Shown: positions 43,480 to 52,855, counted from the first letter of the stretch. The stretch is 64,000 bases of DNA from Hymenobacter sp. DG25B (GCF_000801315.1 NZ_CP010054.1:1922001-1986000); one strand, 5' to 3'. A program made the numbers and translations. The notes: generated by a model from the letters alone, not told the origin.

Positions 43480-45012
43480 TTATTCCCACTCAATAGTTGC
43501 GGGTGGCTTGGAGCTGATGTCGTACACCACGCGGTTGATGCCGCGCACCTGGTTGATGATTTTGTTGCTGACGTCGGCCAGGAACTCGTAGGGGAGGTGG
43601 GCCCAGTCGGCCGTCATGCCATCTACGCTGGTTACGGCGCGCAGGGCTACTACTTGCTCGTAGGTGCGCTCATCGCCCATTACGCCTACGCTCTGAATGG
43701 GCAGCAGCATCACGCCGGCCTGCCATACTTTATCATAGAGGCCGTATTCTTTCAGGCCGTTGATGAAGATGGCGTCGGCGCGCTGCAGCAGGTCTACTTT
43801 GGCAGGGGTAATATCCCCGAGGATGCGGATGCCCAGGCCGGGGCCGGGAAAGGGGTGGCGGTGCAGAATATTGACGGGCAGCTCCAGGGTGTGGCCTACT
43901 TCGCGCACCTCGTCCTTAAACAAGGCCCGCAACGGCTCCACAATCCGCAGATTCATTTTCTCGGGCAGGCCGCCCACATTGTGGTGGCTCTTGATGGTCA
44001 CGGCCGGGCCTTTTACCGATACCGATTCAATGACATCGGGGTAAATAGTGCCCTGGGCCAGCCAGCGGGCGCCTTCTACTTTCTGCGCTTCGCGGTCGAA
44101 TACCTCAATAAAGGTGCGGCCAATGGCTTTGCGCTTCAGCTCGGGGTCGGTGAGGCCTTTCAGCGCCTCGTAGAACTCAGGGGAGGCATCTACGCCGCGC
44201 ACGTTCAGGCCCAGGTCTTTGTAGGAGTGCAATACCTGTTCGTACTCGTCTTTGCGCAGCAGGCCGTTGTTTACGAAAATGCCGTGCAGGCGCTTGCCAA
44301 TGGCTTTATGCAGTAATAAGGCTGCTACGGAAGAGTCTACGCCGCCGGACAGGCCCAGAATGACCTGATCCTGCTCGCCAATGGTGCGCTGCAGGGTTTC
44401 CACCATGCTATCCACGAAATGCTCCGGCGTCCAGCTCTGGTCAAGCCCACAAATGCTCACTACAAAGTTCTGGAGCAGGGTTTTGCCGTCGGTGGAGTGC
44501 GTTACTTCGGGGTGAAACTGAATACCATACGTGTTCTGACCCTGGATGTGGAAGGCGGCCACGGCTACTTCCGGCGTGCCGGCAATGATGTCGAAACCGG
44601 CCGGCAGCGTCTTAATCGTGTCGCCGTGCGACATCCAGACCTGCGACTCAGTGGGCACGCCGTGCAGCAGGGGCGAGTCGTGGTGCACGTGGCTGAGGCG
44701 GGCGCGGCCATATTCCCGGATGGTGGCCGGCAGCACTTCGCCGCCGTTTTGCTGCGCCAGCAACTGCGCACCGTAGCACACGCCCAGCACCGGCACGTGG
44801 CCCAGGTACTTGCTGAGGTCGGGGTTGGGGGCTTCCGGGTCGCGCACGGAGCAGGGTGAGCCCGAAAGCACAACGCCCCGGATGTCCTCAGTGAGGTCCG
44901 GGGCGTGGTTATACGGATGAATTTCGCAGTAAACGTTCAATTCCCGGATGCGCCGGGCAATGAGCTGCGTGTACTGCGACCCAAAATCGAGAATCAGAAT
45001 CTGTTGAGGCAT
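43480..45012 (-). CDS. guaA: GMP synthase (glutamine-hydrolysing)
   Basis: 510 residues: glutamine amidotransferase domain (1-195; [40 protein letters not shown]), ATP-pyrophosphatase domain with the P-loop [15 protein letters not shown], and a C-terminal dimerisation domain ending KPPATIEWE. It converts XMP to GMP using glutamine and ATP. The ATG at 45012 is preferred over a TTG two codons upstream. Divergent from the secreted CarboxypepD-domain gene at 45303. Confidence 0.97.
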   Translation of the reverse strand: MPQQILILDFGSQYTQLIARRIRELNVYCEIHPYNHAPDLTEDIRGVVLSGSPCSVRDPEAPNPDLSKYLGHVPVLGVCYGAQLLAQQNGGEVLPATIREYGRARLSHVHHDSPLLHGVPTESQVWMSHGDTIKTLPAGFDIIAGTPEVAVAAFHIQGQNTYGIQFHPEVTHSTDGKTLLQNFVVSICGLDQSWTPEHFVDSMVETLQRTIGEQDQVILGLSGGVDSSVAALLLHKAIGKRLHGIFVNNGLLRKDEYEQVLHSYKDLGLNVRGVDASPEFYEALKGLTDPELKRKAIGRTFIEVFDREAQKVEGARWLAQGTIYPDVIESVSVKGPAVTIKSHHNVGGLPEKMNLRIVEPLRALFKDEVREVGHTLELPVNILHRHPFPGPGLGIRILGDITPAKVDLLQRADAIFINGLKEYGLYDKVWQAGVMLLPIQSVGVMGDERTYEQVVALRAVTSVDGMTADWAHLPYEFLADVSNKIINQVRGINRVVYDISSKPPATIEWE

Positions 45013-45213
45013 GGGCAAAGGTAAGCCCCCCCAGGCTCATCGACAAAACCCATTTTAAGAAAGCTATGCTGGACCGGAGCAGGAAAAAGAAAGGACGGGT
45101 AATGTCACAAAATGGATTTAAAAAACAGCCATTTAAATGAAAATAGTACCATGTATATAGTTATTATACTTGACATTAAGGTGAAAAATACAACGTATTA
45201 CAATCACTATATA

Positions 45214-45233
45214 CGTCACAATTGCGTCACAAT
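45214..45233. promoter_or_regulatory. Tandem CGTCACAAT direct repeat in divergent region
   Basis: Two copies of CGTCACAAT (45214-45222, 45225-45233) are spaced by 11 nt start to start, about one helical turn, in the AT-rich 290-nt region between guaA and the 45303 gene. This geometry suits a transcription-factor site. A CACCTTTG element follows at about 45259. Confidence 0.45.
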
Positions 45234-45302
45234 ATGCCTTTTGCTGCTCTCGATTATCCTGCACCTTTGTCACAGTACCGCTCACTCAAACCCCGTGCTG
45301 CT

Positions 45303-45827
45303 ATGCGTTACCTCTCCTCTTCGCTGGCCTTGCTAACCTGGTTAACGCCAGCAGTTCTGCTAGCTCAGGCACAACCTCAGGCCGCCGCAACGCCTTCCAC
45401 CACTTTAGTAGCTGTGCAGGTGACGCACCAGCCTGCTCCAACTACCGAAGTGCAGGCAGAAGAGCTGGCTCCCCTCACCACACCGGCCACAGCGGCCACA
45501 CAGGCGGCCACCGCCGAGGAAGTAGCCACCCCGGCCGCCACGGCAGAGGTTGCAGCCAGCCAGCCGGAAATGGTGGTTTTGAAAGGTAAAGTTTTAAATG
45601 AAGAAAGCCAACCCCTGGTAGGAGCCACCGTGTATGTGAAAGGCGCGGCCATAGCCGCCAGCACCAACGCCAATGGCGAGTATACTATTAAGGTGCCGGC
45701 CGGTATCAACTCCTTATTGTTTAGCTACATCGGCTATGCTGATAAAGAGCTGAATGCCAGTAATTACCTTCCCCTGAATGTTTATCTGGAAGCTGCGGCC
45801 GCCCGTGGCAAAGCCAGAGTAAAGTAA
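45303..45827 (+). CDS. Secreted protein with stand-alone CarboxypepD regulatory-like domain
   Basis: 174 residues: signal peptide (MRYLSSSLALLTWLTPAVLLA-Q), an Ala/Thr/Glu-rich linker (about 25-85) and one CarboxypepD_reg-like beta-sandwich (VVLKGKVLNEESQPLVGATVYVKGAAIAASTNANGEYTIKVPAGINSLLFSYIGYADKEL). In Bacteroidota this domain usually precedes a TonB plug/barrel; here the gene ends right after it, so there is no receptor. It could be a free periplasmic domain or a surface protein. A terminator follows. Confidence 0.78.
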   Translation: MRYLSSSLALLTWLTPAVLLAQAQPQAAATPSTTLVAVQVTHQPAPTTEVQAEELAPLTTPATAATQAATAEEVATPAATAEVAASQPEMVVLKGKVLNEESQPLVGATVYVKGAAIAASTNANGEYTIKVPAGINSLLFSYIGYADKELNASNYLPLNVYLEAAAARGKARVK

Positions 45828-45875
45828 CACCACCCACCCCTCCGCTCCACCCCGACCTCTCTCTCTGCGCTATGA

Positions 45876-45917
45876 AAACAAAAAGAAGGAACGCCCCAGG
45901 CGTTCCTTCTTTTTGTT
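45876..45917 (+). terminator. Rho-independent terminator
   Basis: ACAAAAAGAAGGAACGCC pairs with GGCGTTCCTTCTTTTTGT (45878-45895, 45899-45916), with an internal T-rich 3' arm. A/T symmetry means it could work in both directions. Confidence 0.8.
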
Positions 45918-46030
45918 GGTAGACTAAGTAAAAGGAGTGAGCCGTAGATTTTTTCCGGGGCGTTGCCGCTTGATTGCTAGGCGGTTTGCTGCGTCAGCAA
46001 GCCCCTGCACAGGCAAAGAATGCAGAATTA

Positions 46031-46062
46031 TTGCGCGGCCCGCAAAAACCTGTGTATATTTG
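46031..46062 (+). promoter_or_regulatory. Promoter of the SRP RNA gene
   Basis: TATATTTG at 46055-46062 is an exact TAnnTTTG element, and TTG at 46031-46033 lies 21 nt upstream. The predicted start a few bases later agrees with the first paired base of the RNA at 46068. Confidence 0.75.
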
Positions 46063-46067
46063 CAACG

Positions 46068-46155
46068 GCGAATCAGTACGACCAGCTCCCGCTGAACTCC
46101 CCCAGGACCGGAAGGTAGCAAGGGTAGGTGGTTGAGCGGTGCGATATTGGTTCGC
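46068..46155 (+). ncRNA. ffs: Small signal recognition particle RNA (4.5S)
   Basis: An 88-nt hairpin RNA. The conserved domain IV tip is present (CCAGGACCGGAAGGTAGCAA, where E. coli has CAGGTCCGGAAGGAAGCAG), and the ends GCGAA...TTCGC close the rod. Eight T residues follow immediately (46156-46163) as terminator. It binds Ffh and guides ribosomes making membrane proteins to FtsY. It lies between a terminator and the transaldolase gene, with its own promoter. It is the small bacterial form without the Alu domain. Confidence 0.9.
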
Positions 46156-46209
46156 TTTTTTTTGTCCATGCCCCAACGAAACCGCGCGGTGCGTTTGCCC
46201 GCAATCGGT

Positions 46210-46217
46210 TAGCTTTG
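46210..46217 (+). promoter_or_regulatory. Putative -7 element of the transaldolase gene
   Basis: TAGCTTTG matches TAnnTTTG exactly, 28 nt before the ATG at 46245. The only nearby TTTG (46194) is too close for a normal -33 element. Confidence 0.45.
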
Positions 46218-46244
46218 GGGCATTGTTGTTTCCAATCTACCCGC

Positions 46245-46901
46245 ATGAAATTCTTCATTGATACCGCCAACCTGAAGGAAATTCAGGAAGCCGTGGAGCT
46301 AGGTGTGCTCGACGGTGTAACCACCAACCCCTCGCTGATGGCCAAAGAGGGCATTAAAGGCACGGATGCCGTGATGTCGCACTACCGCCAGATCTGCGAA
46401 ATGGTAGACGGCGACGTGTCGGCCGAGGTAATTGCCACTGACTACGAAGGCATAATTCGGGAAGGCGAGGCCCTGGCCGAGCTGCACCCCAACATCGTAG
46501 TGAAGGTGCCCATGATCCGGGATGGTGTGAAAGCCATCAAATATTTCTCGGAGAAAGGCATCAAAACCAACTGCACTCTGATTTTCTCGGCCGGGCAGGC
46601 GCTGCTGGCCGCCAAAGCCGGTGCCACCTACGTGTCGCCTTTCGTGGGTCGTCTGGATGACATCGGGGCCGATGGCATGCAGCTGATTCAGCAGATTGTG
46701 GATATTTTCTCCAACTACGGCTATCCTACGCAGGTGCTGGCCGCCTCCGTGCGCCACGTACCGCACCTCATTCAGTGCGCTGAGCTGGGAGCCGATGTGG
46801 CTACCTGCCCGCTGAATGTAATTACCGGTTTGCTGAACCACCCGCTTACCGACAAAGGCCTGGCCACCTTCTTGGCCGACCATAAAAAAGTAAATTCTTA
46901 A
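46245..46901 (+). CDS. Small transaldolase / fructose-6-phosphate aldolase-type enzyme
   Basis: 218 residues, the length of the FSA/TalC subgroup. [95 protein letters not shown]. The Schiff-base lysine is that in VVKVPM. Members act either as transaldolase in the pentose phosphate pathway or as fructose-6-phosphate aldolase; sequence inspection does not decide between them. It starts at ATG 46245. Confidence 0.93.
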   Translation: MKFFIDTANLKEIQEAVELGVLDGVTTNPSLMAKEGIKGTDAVMSHYRQICEMVDGDVSAEVIATDYEGIIREGEALAELHPNIVVKVPMIRDGVKAIKYFSEKGIKTNCTLIFSAGQALLAAKAGATYVSPFVGRLDDIGADGMQLIQQIVDIFSNYGYPTQVLAASVRHVPHLIQCAELGADVATCPLNVITGLLNHPLTDKGLATFLADHKKVNS

Positions 46902-46968
46902 TGTTGAATGTTGCGTGTTGAATGAGCCGCTGAAGCATGCCGCTTATTCAACACGCAACCTTTTACCA
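46901..46968. repeat. Intergenic inverted repeat after the transaldolase gene
   Basis: GTTGCGTGTTGAAT (46910-46923) pairs perfectly with ATTCAACACGCAAC (46946-46959), with partial pairing of the bases inside. There is no T-tract, so it is more like an intergenic repeat than a terminator. Confidence 0.65.
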
Positions 46969-46983
46969 GTCAACATTTTCGCC

Positions 46984-47187
46984 GTGTACATCATCAAAGT
47001 AAAAGGCAAGGCCAAGATTCCGGACTACATCCAGCTGCGCGATGAGAACTTCGTGCTCATTGCCTATTTCCGGGCCGACCGCCCCCTGAAAGATTTGCAT
47101 CGCTACGGGCTGGAAGGCAAAGAAACTGCGCTGGCCGGCGTAATTGAGGGCCTGGAGTTCGGTAAATTGCAAAAGCTGGACGTATAG
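46984..47187 (+). CDS. Small conserved-looking protein upstream of ftsE-like gene
   Basis: 67 residues from GTG 46984: MYIIKVKGKAKIPDYIQLRDENFVLIAYFRADRPLKDLHRYGLEGKETALAGVIEGLEFGKLQKLDV. It is compact, with beta strands followed by a helix. No named family is recognised. The codon use matches neighbouring genes and the frame stops 86 nt before the FtsE-type ATPase gene, so it is probably real. Upstream in-frame starts run through the inverted repeat. Confidence 0.6.
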   Translation: MYIIKVKGKAKIPDYIQLRDENFVLIAYFRADRPLKDLHRYGLEGKETALAGVIEGLEFGKLQKLDV

Positions 47188-47273
47188 CTTCGGCCCCTGG
47201 CTGCCCGGAAATTCCGGTAACCTAATTTGAATTGTTGAACGAGCGGAGCCCTGTTTCGCGCAATTTTGCTTTT

Positions 47274-47981
47274 ATGCCCACCGCTGCCAACCCGGTTATC
47301 GAGCTGCACGATGCCTACATTATGCAGGACGTGAACACCGTGCTGCAGAAAGTATCCTTTGTCCTGGACAAGGGCGAATTTGCGTACCTGGTGGGCCGGA
47401 CCGGCTCGGGCAAAAGCTCTTTGCTGAAAACCATTTACGCCGACTTACCCTTGGGCGCCGGGGCCGGCAACGTAGCCGGTTTTGCTTTGCCGCGCCTCAG
47501 CAGTGGTAAAGTGCCCATGCTGCGCCGCAAGCTGGGTATCATCTTTCAGGATTTCCAGCTGCTCTTCGACCGTACCGTGGCCGATAACCTCCTGTTTGTG
47601 CTGAATGCTACCGGCTGGAAAGGGAAGTCCCTGAAAAAACAGCGCATCTCGGAAGTGCTGATGCGTGTAGGCTTGTCCAATGCCGGCAGCAAAATGCCGC
47701 ACCAGCTTTCCGGCGGCGAGCAGCAGCGGGTAGTAATTGCCCGGGCCCTGCTGAATGAGCCCCTGCTGCTGCTGGCCGATGAGCCCACCGGCAACCTGGA
47801 CCCCGACGTGACGGACAGTATCATGCGTTTGTTCATGGAAATCAACAACGCCGGCACCGCCGTGCTCATGGCCACGCACAACTACCAGCTCATCAAAAAC
47901 TACCCCAAGCGCGTGCTCCAGTGCAAAGATGGTCAGCTGCTGGACTCCACTGCCCTGCCCATGGAACTGAGCGGCAACTAG
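47274..47981 (+). CDS. ftsE: FtsE-type cell-division ABC ATP-binding protein
   Basis: 235 residues: Walker [11 protein letters not shown], the FtsE-like [29 protein letters not shown], signature [16 protein letters not shown], Walker [13 protein letters not shown] and H-loop ATHNYQL. FtsE works with FtsX at the septum to control peptidoglycan hydrolases. ftsX is not adjacent, so a related LolD/MacB-type role is possible, but the [10 protein letters not shown] segment favours FtsE. Start ATG 47274. Confidence 0.85.
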   Translation: MPTAANPVIELHDAYIMQDVNTVLQKVSFVLDKGEFAYLVGRTGSGKSSLLKTIYADLPLGAGAGNVAGFALPRLSSGKVPMLRRKLGIIFQDFQLLFDRTVADNLLFVLNATGWKGKSLKKQRISEVLMRVGLSNAGSKMPHQLSGGEQQRVVIARALLNEPLLLLADEPTGNLDPDVTDSIMRLFMEINNAGTAVLMATHNYQLIKNYPKRVLQCKDGQLLDSTALPMELSGN

Positions 47982-48017
47982 TTTCCGGCTTTCCGTTTTC
48001 CGTCATTTCGCATAGCC

Positions 48018-48929
48018 ATGCCCGGCCTGTCAGTTTTGCTGCCCATTTACTGCCGGGACGTAACGCGGCTGGTGCTGGCACTGGTGCAACAGGCCGCCAG
48101 CTGGCCCGGGCCGGTAGAAATCCTGTGTTTTGATGATGCCTCCGACGAGGATACCCGCCGGTTAAACCGCTCTATGGCTGCCTGGCCGGGCGTTGTGTAC
48201 CGGGAACTACCGCGCAATGTGGGGCGCTCAGCTATTCGTAATCAACTGGCTGCGGCTGCCCTGCACCCCTGGTTGCTACTGCTGGATAATAATATCTCCC
48301 TGTCTGAGCCCAACTTTCTCGCCCGCTATGCCGGCACTTTAACTTCGGCGCCGGTAATAGTAGGTGGAACGATGTACGCTGAAACCGCCCCCGCCGCTCC
48401 GGAGCTGCGGCTGCGCTGGCACTATGGCCGGCTGCGGGAAGCCCGCCCGGCCCGGGTGCGGCAGTTGCAGCCACACACCTCGTTTATCCTGAAAAATGTG
48501 CTGATGGAAGCCGCCGTATTTCGCCGGTTTGGTTTGGATGAAGCCCTAACGCACTACGGCCACGAGGACAGCAAGCTGGGCTGGCAGCTGCAAAAAGCGG
48601 GCATTGCCGTGCAGCATATTGATAACCCCGTGCTGCATGATGGCCTGGAACCCGCCACCGTTTTTCTGGAAAAAACGCAGCAGGCTGTGCGCAATCTGGT
48701 GTACCTGTACCAAACTGAAGGGTGGGGGACCGACACCAGCCTGTTGCGGACTGCCCTGCGGCTACGGCGTGCGGGGCTGGCAGGGATATACCAAGCGGGA
48801 TTTAGGCTGCTATACAACAGCGTGCAACGGGCGCTGCTTTCTGGAACTCCTAACCTCCGGCAGCTGGATGGCCTTAAGCTGTACTGGGCGCTGCAGGATC
48901 TACAACACTACCGCACCGGGAAAAAATAA
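48018..48929 (+). CDS. Family 2-like glycosyltransferase
   Basis: 303 residues with a GT-A fold: LSVLLPIYCRDVTRLVLALVQQ, EILCFDDASDEDTRRLNRSMAAW, a DNN in LLLLDNNISL where many members carry DxD, and YGHEDSKLGWQLQKAGIAVQHIDNPVLHDG, the ED-containing acceptor motif. It transfers a sugar to an unknown acceptor, presumably for surface polysaccharide. It lies 36 nt after ftsE. Confidence 0.85.
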   Translation: MPGLSVLLPIYCRDVTRLVLALVQQAASWPGPVEILCFDDASDEDTRRLNRSMAAWPGVVYRELPRNVGRSAIRNQLAAAALHPWLLLLDNNISLSEPNFLARYAGTLTSAPVIVGGTMYAETAPAAPELRLRWHYGRLREARPARVRQLQPHTSFILKNVLMEAAVFRRFGLDEALTHYGHEDSKLGWQLQKAGIAVQHIDNPVLHDGLEPATVFLEKTQQAVRNLVYLYQTEGWGTDTSLLRTALRLRRAGLAGIYQAGFRLLYNSVQRALLSGTPNLRQLDGLKLYWALQDLQHYRTGKK

Positions 48930-48958
48930 AGCGCCAGCCTGGAGGAAGGCTGGCGCTT
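48929..48958. terminator. Bidirectional hairpin terminator
   Basis: AAGCGCCAGCCT pairs with AGGCTGGCGCTT (48929-48940, 48947-48958). On the minus strand a TTTATTTTTT tract follows, suiting the convergent 48990-49838 gene best. Confidence 0.7.
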
Positions 48959-48989
48959 GTTGTTGCAATAGTGTTGTAACCGGGGTGGG

Positions 48990-49838
48990 TTAGTCGTTGT
49001 CGGTGTTTTTAACTTCGCTCTTGACCTCTTTGTAGGCGCCTTTCACTGCGTTGCCCACTTTGCTGCCTACTTTCTTGGCACCCTGGCCTACATCTTTGCC
49101 TACTTCTTTGGCTCCGCCGGCTACGTCCTTCGCGGCCCCGCCAACGGCATCAGCCCCTTCCGCCACGCGGGCTTCGGTTTTGTCGAAGGACTTGAAGGCC
49201 GCGTACTTGGCCTTTTCCTTGGCAATTTCCTCGCGGTCGGCAGTAGATACCTGGTCTTTAATCACGTCGTAACGGTCGTCCAGGGCTTTCCAGTCGGCAT
49301 TCACGTTGCGCCAGTCGTCAATATCGTAGCGGTTCTCGTTGGCTTTCACCATGGCGGTGAAGGCCTCGTACTTGGCGCGCACGTTCTGAGGCGTTACTGC
49401 GGCATACTCACTGGTCATGGGCTTGTAGTACTTGCCCATTTTCATAGTTGTGGTTGTGCCGGTAGCTGAGGCCCGGTTTTTCCAGGTCATGTCGCGCTTG
49501 TCGTAAGCGGTGGTGTAGCGGGTGCGCAGCTGCTCAATTTCCTGCCGGCGCGCGTCATCATACTGATCCGCGTACTTATCTACGGCGGCTACTTTGGTAT
49601 CGAAGTCAGACTTCAGCTGGGTGGTTTCCTGGTTGTAGTCGGCTTCCGATTCGTTGGCTACGTTTTCAGAGCGGGTTTCGGCATCGGTCACAAACGTTTT
49701 GAAATCGTTGTAGGCCTGTTCGCCATCCTGCGAAACCTCAGTTCTATCCGTGCGGCTGCAGCTGCTTTGCGTGAACGACACGCCACCGGCCAATAGAATA
49801 GCCGCCAGGGCGTTTATGGTGAAGGTTTTCTTTATCAT
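48990..49838 (-). CDS. Secreted helical stress-like protein with KEVGKxVGxGAKKVG repeats
   Basis: 282 residues with a signal region (MIKKTFTINALAAILLAGGVSFTQSSC, possible lipid-attachment Cys). Then comes a long helical domain rich in Tyr, Asp and Arg (about 40-225) and a C-terminal 11-residue-type amphipathic repeat (GGAAKDVAGGAKEVGKDVGQGAKKVGSKVG) like LEA/YtxH proteins. Members of such families protect membranes or proteins under stress, but no specific role is known. It is monocistronic and convergent with the glycosyltransferase gene. Confidence 0.65.
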   Translation of the reverse strand: MIKKTFTINALAAILLAGGVSFTQSSCSRTDRTEVSQDGEQAYNDFKTFVTDAETRSENVANESEADYNQETTQLKSDFDTKVAAVDKYADQYDDARRQEIEQLRTRYTTAYDKRDMTWKNRASATGTTTTMKMGKYYKPMTSEYAAVTPQNVRAKYEAFTAMVKANENRYDIDDWRNVNADWKALDDRYDVIKDQVSTADREEIAKEKAKYAAFKSFDKTEARVAEGADAVGGAAKDVAGGAKEVGKDVGQGAKKVGSKVGNAVKGAYKEVKSEVKNTDND

Positions 49839-49963
49839 GGTAGTTCGGAAAAGATAAGGGAGAAAAGAAGAGTACTTAGGGAGAGAGTATCCTTTCCCTG
49901 CTTAACGCAGGCATTCAGGCCCGGGTTACGCCGGGCTTGCGGCCCGGGTTTCGCGGCTCCTTC

Positions 49964-49971
49964 TATCTTTG
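49964..49971 (+). promoter_or_regulatory. Putative -7 element of the aminotransferase gene
   Basis: TATCTTTG is an exact TAnnTTTG match 42 nt before the ATG at 50014. Confidence 0.5.
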
Positions 49972-50013
49972 ATGCCTTCCTGATACTCGGCCTGCTTGTC
50001 CATTCCTGCCTTT

Positions 50014-51141
50014 ATGCCTCCTATACTGATGCTGGACCTGGCGGCCCAGCACGCGCCCCTGCGCGCCGCGCTGGACGCGGCGCTGCAGCAATGCCTGAAT
50101 GAAAGCGCTTTTATTCAGGGTCCGGCAGTTGCAAAGCTGGCGCAGGAGCTAAGTGAGTATCTGGGCGGCCCCCACGTGGTGCCCTGCGCCAATGGTACCG
50201 ATGCCTTGCAGCTGGCTCTCATGAGCCTGCGCCTGCCCAAGGGCAGTGAGGTGCTGGTGCCCGCTTTCACGTACGTAGCTACCCTGGAAGCCGCCGCCGT
50301 ACTGGGGCTTACTCCGGTACCGGTAGATGTGCTGCCCACCACCTTTGGGCTGGATCCGCAGGCCGTTGAGGCCGCCATTACGCCGCGCACCGCGGCCATA
50401 GTGGCCGTGCATTTATTTGGGCAGTGTGCCGATTTGGAAAGCCTGCGCCGCATTGCCAGCCACCATGGCTTGGCGCTGATTGAAGACAATGCCCAGTCGC
50501 TGGGCGCCACGTTTACTTCCAGCGCCGGGGCAACCTGGGTAGCCGGAACAGTAGGAGAGGTGGGCACTACCTCGTTTTTCCCCAGTAAAAACCTGGGCGC
50601 TATGGGGGATGGGGGCGCTCTATTCACCCAGGATAGCAGCCGGGCCGAGCTGCTGCGCCAACTGGCTAACCACGGCCAAACGCGCAAATACCACCACGAG
50701 CACATCGGCCTCAATTCCCGGCTGGATACCCTGCAGGCCGCCCTGCTGCGCGTGAAGCTGCCCCATCTGGCGCAATGGACCACCGCCCGCCAGCGCATAG
50801 CGGCTCAGTATGATGCCGCATTTGCTGGCGTAGAAGGCCTGATGCCGCCCGCCCGCGACCCGCGCAGCACCCATGTGTACCATCAGTACACTGTGCAGGT
50901 AACCGACACGGCCCGCCGCGACGCACTGCAACAGCACCTGGCGGCGAATAGGGTGCCCAGCGTGGTATATTACCCGGTACCGGTGCATCAGCAGCCCGCT
51001 TATAAGTACTTAGGTTACCAGGCCGGGCAGTTTCCGGTGGCTGAACGGCTGTGCCATACGGTGTTATCATTGCCCATTCATCCTACCCTGGCGCCAGAGC
51101 AGGTGGCCTGCGTATCAGATGCGGTGAAGTCATTTTTCTGA
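50014..51141 (+). CDS. DegT/DnrJ/EryC1-type sugar aminotransferase
   Basis: 375 residues, PLP-dependent: PCANGTDALQLALMSL, VPAFTYVATLEAAAVLGLTPVPVDV, LIEDNAQSLGA, PLP lysine in TSFFPSKNLGAMGDGG, and NSRLDTLQAALLRVKLPHL. The family transaminates nucleotide-linked keto-sugars. The next gene is a Gfo/Idh/MocA oxidoreductase; the two together resemble WbpE and WbpB of 2,3-diamino-mannuronate synthesis, but WbpA/WbpD partners are not here. ATG 50014 is preferred over the upstream TTG. Confidence 0.9.
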   Translation: MPPILMLDLAAQHAPLRAALDAALQQCLNESAFIQGPAVAKLAQELSEYLGGPHVVPCANGTDALQLALMSLRLPKGSEVLVPAFTYVATLEAAAVLGLTPVPVDVLPTTFGLDPQAVEAAITPRTAAIVAVHLFGQCADLESLRRIASHHGLALIEDNAQSLGATFTSSAGATWVAGTVGEVGTTSFFPSKNLGAMGDGGALFTQDSSRAELLRQLANHGQTRKYHHEHIGLNSRLDTLQAALLRVKLPHLAQWTTARQRIAAQYDAAFAGVEGLMPPARDPRSTHVYHQYTVQVTDTARRDALQQHLAANRVPSVVYYPVPVHQQPAYKYLGYQAGQFPVAERLCHTVLSLPIHPTLAPEQVACVSDAVKSFF

Positions 51142-51214
51142 TAATTGCCGCTAAGTGAAAGCAAAGCCGCGCTGATAGTCCGGATTTACGCCGTTACCGC
51201 TACATTCGCCTATT

Positions 51215-52243
51215 GTGAATGATTCTGCCCTTCCCGCCGTCCGGTTTGTAATTTGTGGTATAGGCCATATTGGCCGGCGGCACGCGGCACTGGTTGCCCG
51301 GCAGCCCGGCGCCCGTCTGGTGGCCCTGGTTGATGTGCGGGAGGAACTGCGGTCCGGGTTGGCGGCCGAGTTCCCCGGCGTGCCCTTCTTTTCGTCGTTG
51401 GATCAGTACCTGCTGGCCGGGCCCGCTGCCGATGTGCTGACCGTGGCTACGCCCAATCATCTGCACGCGCCCCAGGCTATGCAAGGGCTGCACGCCGGCC
51501 TGCATGTGCTGGTGGAAAAACCCATTGCGCTGCGTACCCACGATGCCGAAGCCATTGTGCGCGCGGCCCAGGCTTCTAGCCGCCTAGTGTTTGGGGTGAT
51601 GCAGAATCGCTACTCGCCGCCCGCCGCCTGGCTCAAGAATGTTTATGAAGAAGGCCGCCTGGGGCAGATATATCTGGTGCAGTTTAACTGCTTCTGGAAC
51701 CGCGACGCCCGTTATTACCGCCCGGGCGGCTGGCGCGGCACCCAGGCACAGGATGGCGGCACACTCTTCACCCAGTTCAGCCACTTCGTGGATTTGCTCT
51801 ACTGGGTATTCGGCGACGTTACCAATATCTCCGCCCGCTTCCGTGACTTCACGCACCAGCAGCTTACCGAGTTTGAAGACTCCGGCCTGGTTTCCTTTGA
51901 TTTAGTACGCGGCGGCAGCGGCACGCTGCAATACAGCACTGCCGTTTGGGACCAAAACTTGGAAAGCTCCTTAACGGTAATAGCCGAGCATGGCAGCCTG
52001 CGCCTGGGTGGCCAGTACATGGATAAGCTGGAGTACTGCCACCTACGGAATTATCAGTGCCCTGAGTTACCACCTACTAACCCCGCCAATGATTACGGGC
52101 CCTACCAGGGTAGCGCTGCCAACCATGTGCAGGTGATTGAGAATGTGGTGAATACCTTGCAAAATGGTTGTGCGGCTACCACCAATGCGCTGGATGGGCT
52201 AAAAGTAGTTGAGATAATTGAGCAGATATATCAGTTGAAATAA
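51215..52243 (+). CDS. Gfo/Idh/MocA-family sugar oxidoreductase (WbpB-like)
   Basis: 342 residues from a GTG start. The NAD-binding domain shows FVICGIGHIGRRHAAL, and the conserved VEKPIALRTHDAEAIV contains the EKP motif. Later come GRLGQIYLVQFNCFWNRDARYYRPGGWRGTQAQDGGTLFTQFSHFVDLLYW, which supplies the catalytic His region. It most resembles UDP-GlcNAcA 3-dehydrogenases (WbpB/WlbA), fitting the adjacent aminotransferase. It is probably cotranscribed with that gene (73-nt gap). Confidence 0.87.
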   Translation: MNDSALPAVRFVICGIGHIGRRHAALVARQPGARLVALVDVREELRSGLAAEFPGVPFFSSLDQYLLAGPAADVLTVATPNHLHAPQAMQGLHAGLHVLVEKPIALRTHDAEAIVRAAQASSRLVFGVMQNRYSPPAAWLKNVYEEGRLGQIYLVQFNCFWNRDARYYRPGGWRGTQAQDGGTLFTQFSHFVDLLYWVFGDVTNISARFRDFTHQQLTEFEDSGLVSFDLVRGGSGTLQYSTAVWDQNLESSLTVIAEHGSLRLGGQYMDKLEYCHLRNYQCPELPPTNPANDYGPYQGSAANHVQVIENVVNTLQNGCAATTNALDGLKVVEIIEQIYQLK

Positions 52244-52306
52244 GCACGCATTCATCATAGAAGCGTAATTCAGACTTTTTATCTGATACTTCTGGTAGAA
52301 TGCTGC

Positions 52307-52830
52307 TTGTTCTGCGTGAACATTCTAATTCTTTTTAAGGCCGTAATACTGGATATCGGGCAGAGTAATATTTCTGCAGCCAACTTATTTATTGCCTTGT
52401 TTTTTGGTGCCTGGCTTCTGACTGCGCTGTGGTCGGCGTCTGAAATACTTCTTCTTCGCCAATTGCTTTTAAAGGATGGGTGTTTAGTCCTAAAAAGGGG
52501 GGGCTGTTTGTAAAACAAAGAATCCCTTACAGCTCCATTCTTCGTCTGGAAACCAAGGAAGAGAAGTTAGAATATTCCACCCGAATCTTTCGTGATTCTG
52601 ACCTGCTGTACCATGGTGAGAAATTAACAATCATTACCAGGCAGCACAAGGTGGTAGTTCGCTCTATATGGCTGGGTGATTACCTGACTTTCAGGAATAA
52701 ATTGAGCCATCTAGCTATCAATGCCAGGTTGTATAGCCCTAGTGCATTTAGGGAAAGCAAAAGCTATTTTGTGTTAGTTATAGGCGGTATCTTTATTCTG
52801 ATAATGAGCTATGTAAATCTATTTAAGTAA
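52307..52830 (+). pseudogene. Membrane protein with PH-like domain, frame broken at a G7 tract
   Basis: Two frames form one plausible protein. The first (52307-52513) encodes two membrane helices (MFCVNILILFKAVILDI and LFIALFFGAWLLTALWS) then LLLRQLLLKDGCLVLKRG. The second (entered about 52497) continues LFVKQRIPYSSILRLETKEEKLEYSTRIFRDSDLLYHGEKLTIITRQHK, a PH-domain-like strand pattern, and ends in a membrane helix. The break is at A5G7 (52492-52503); one extra G would join them. Homopolymer slippage (phase variation), a true mutation or a sequencing error would all look like this. Confidence 0.65.
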
Positions 52831-52855
52831 CTAAGATTCAAAAGAGCTTATCTAC

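Noticed and set aside
45112..45336. 74-codon frame in the guaA/CarboxypepD divergent region
   Set aside because: It covers the AT-rich promoter region and overlaps the true signal peptide of the 45303 gene in another frame.
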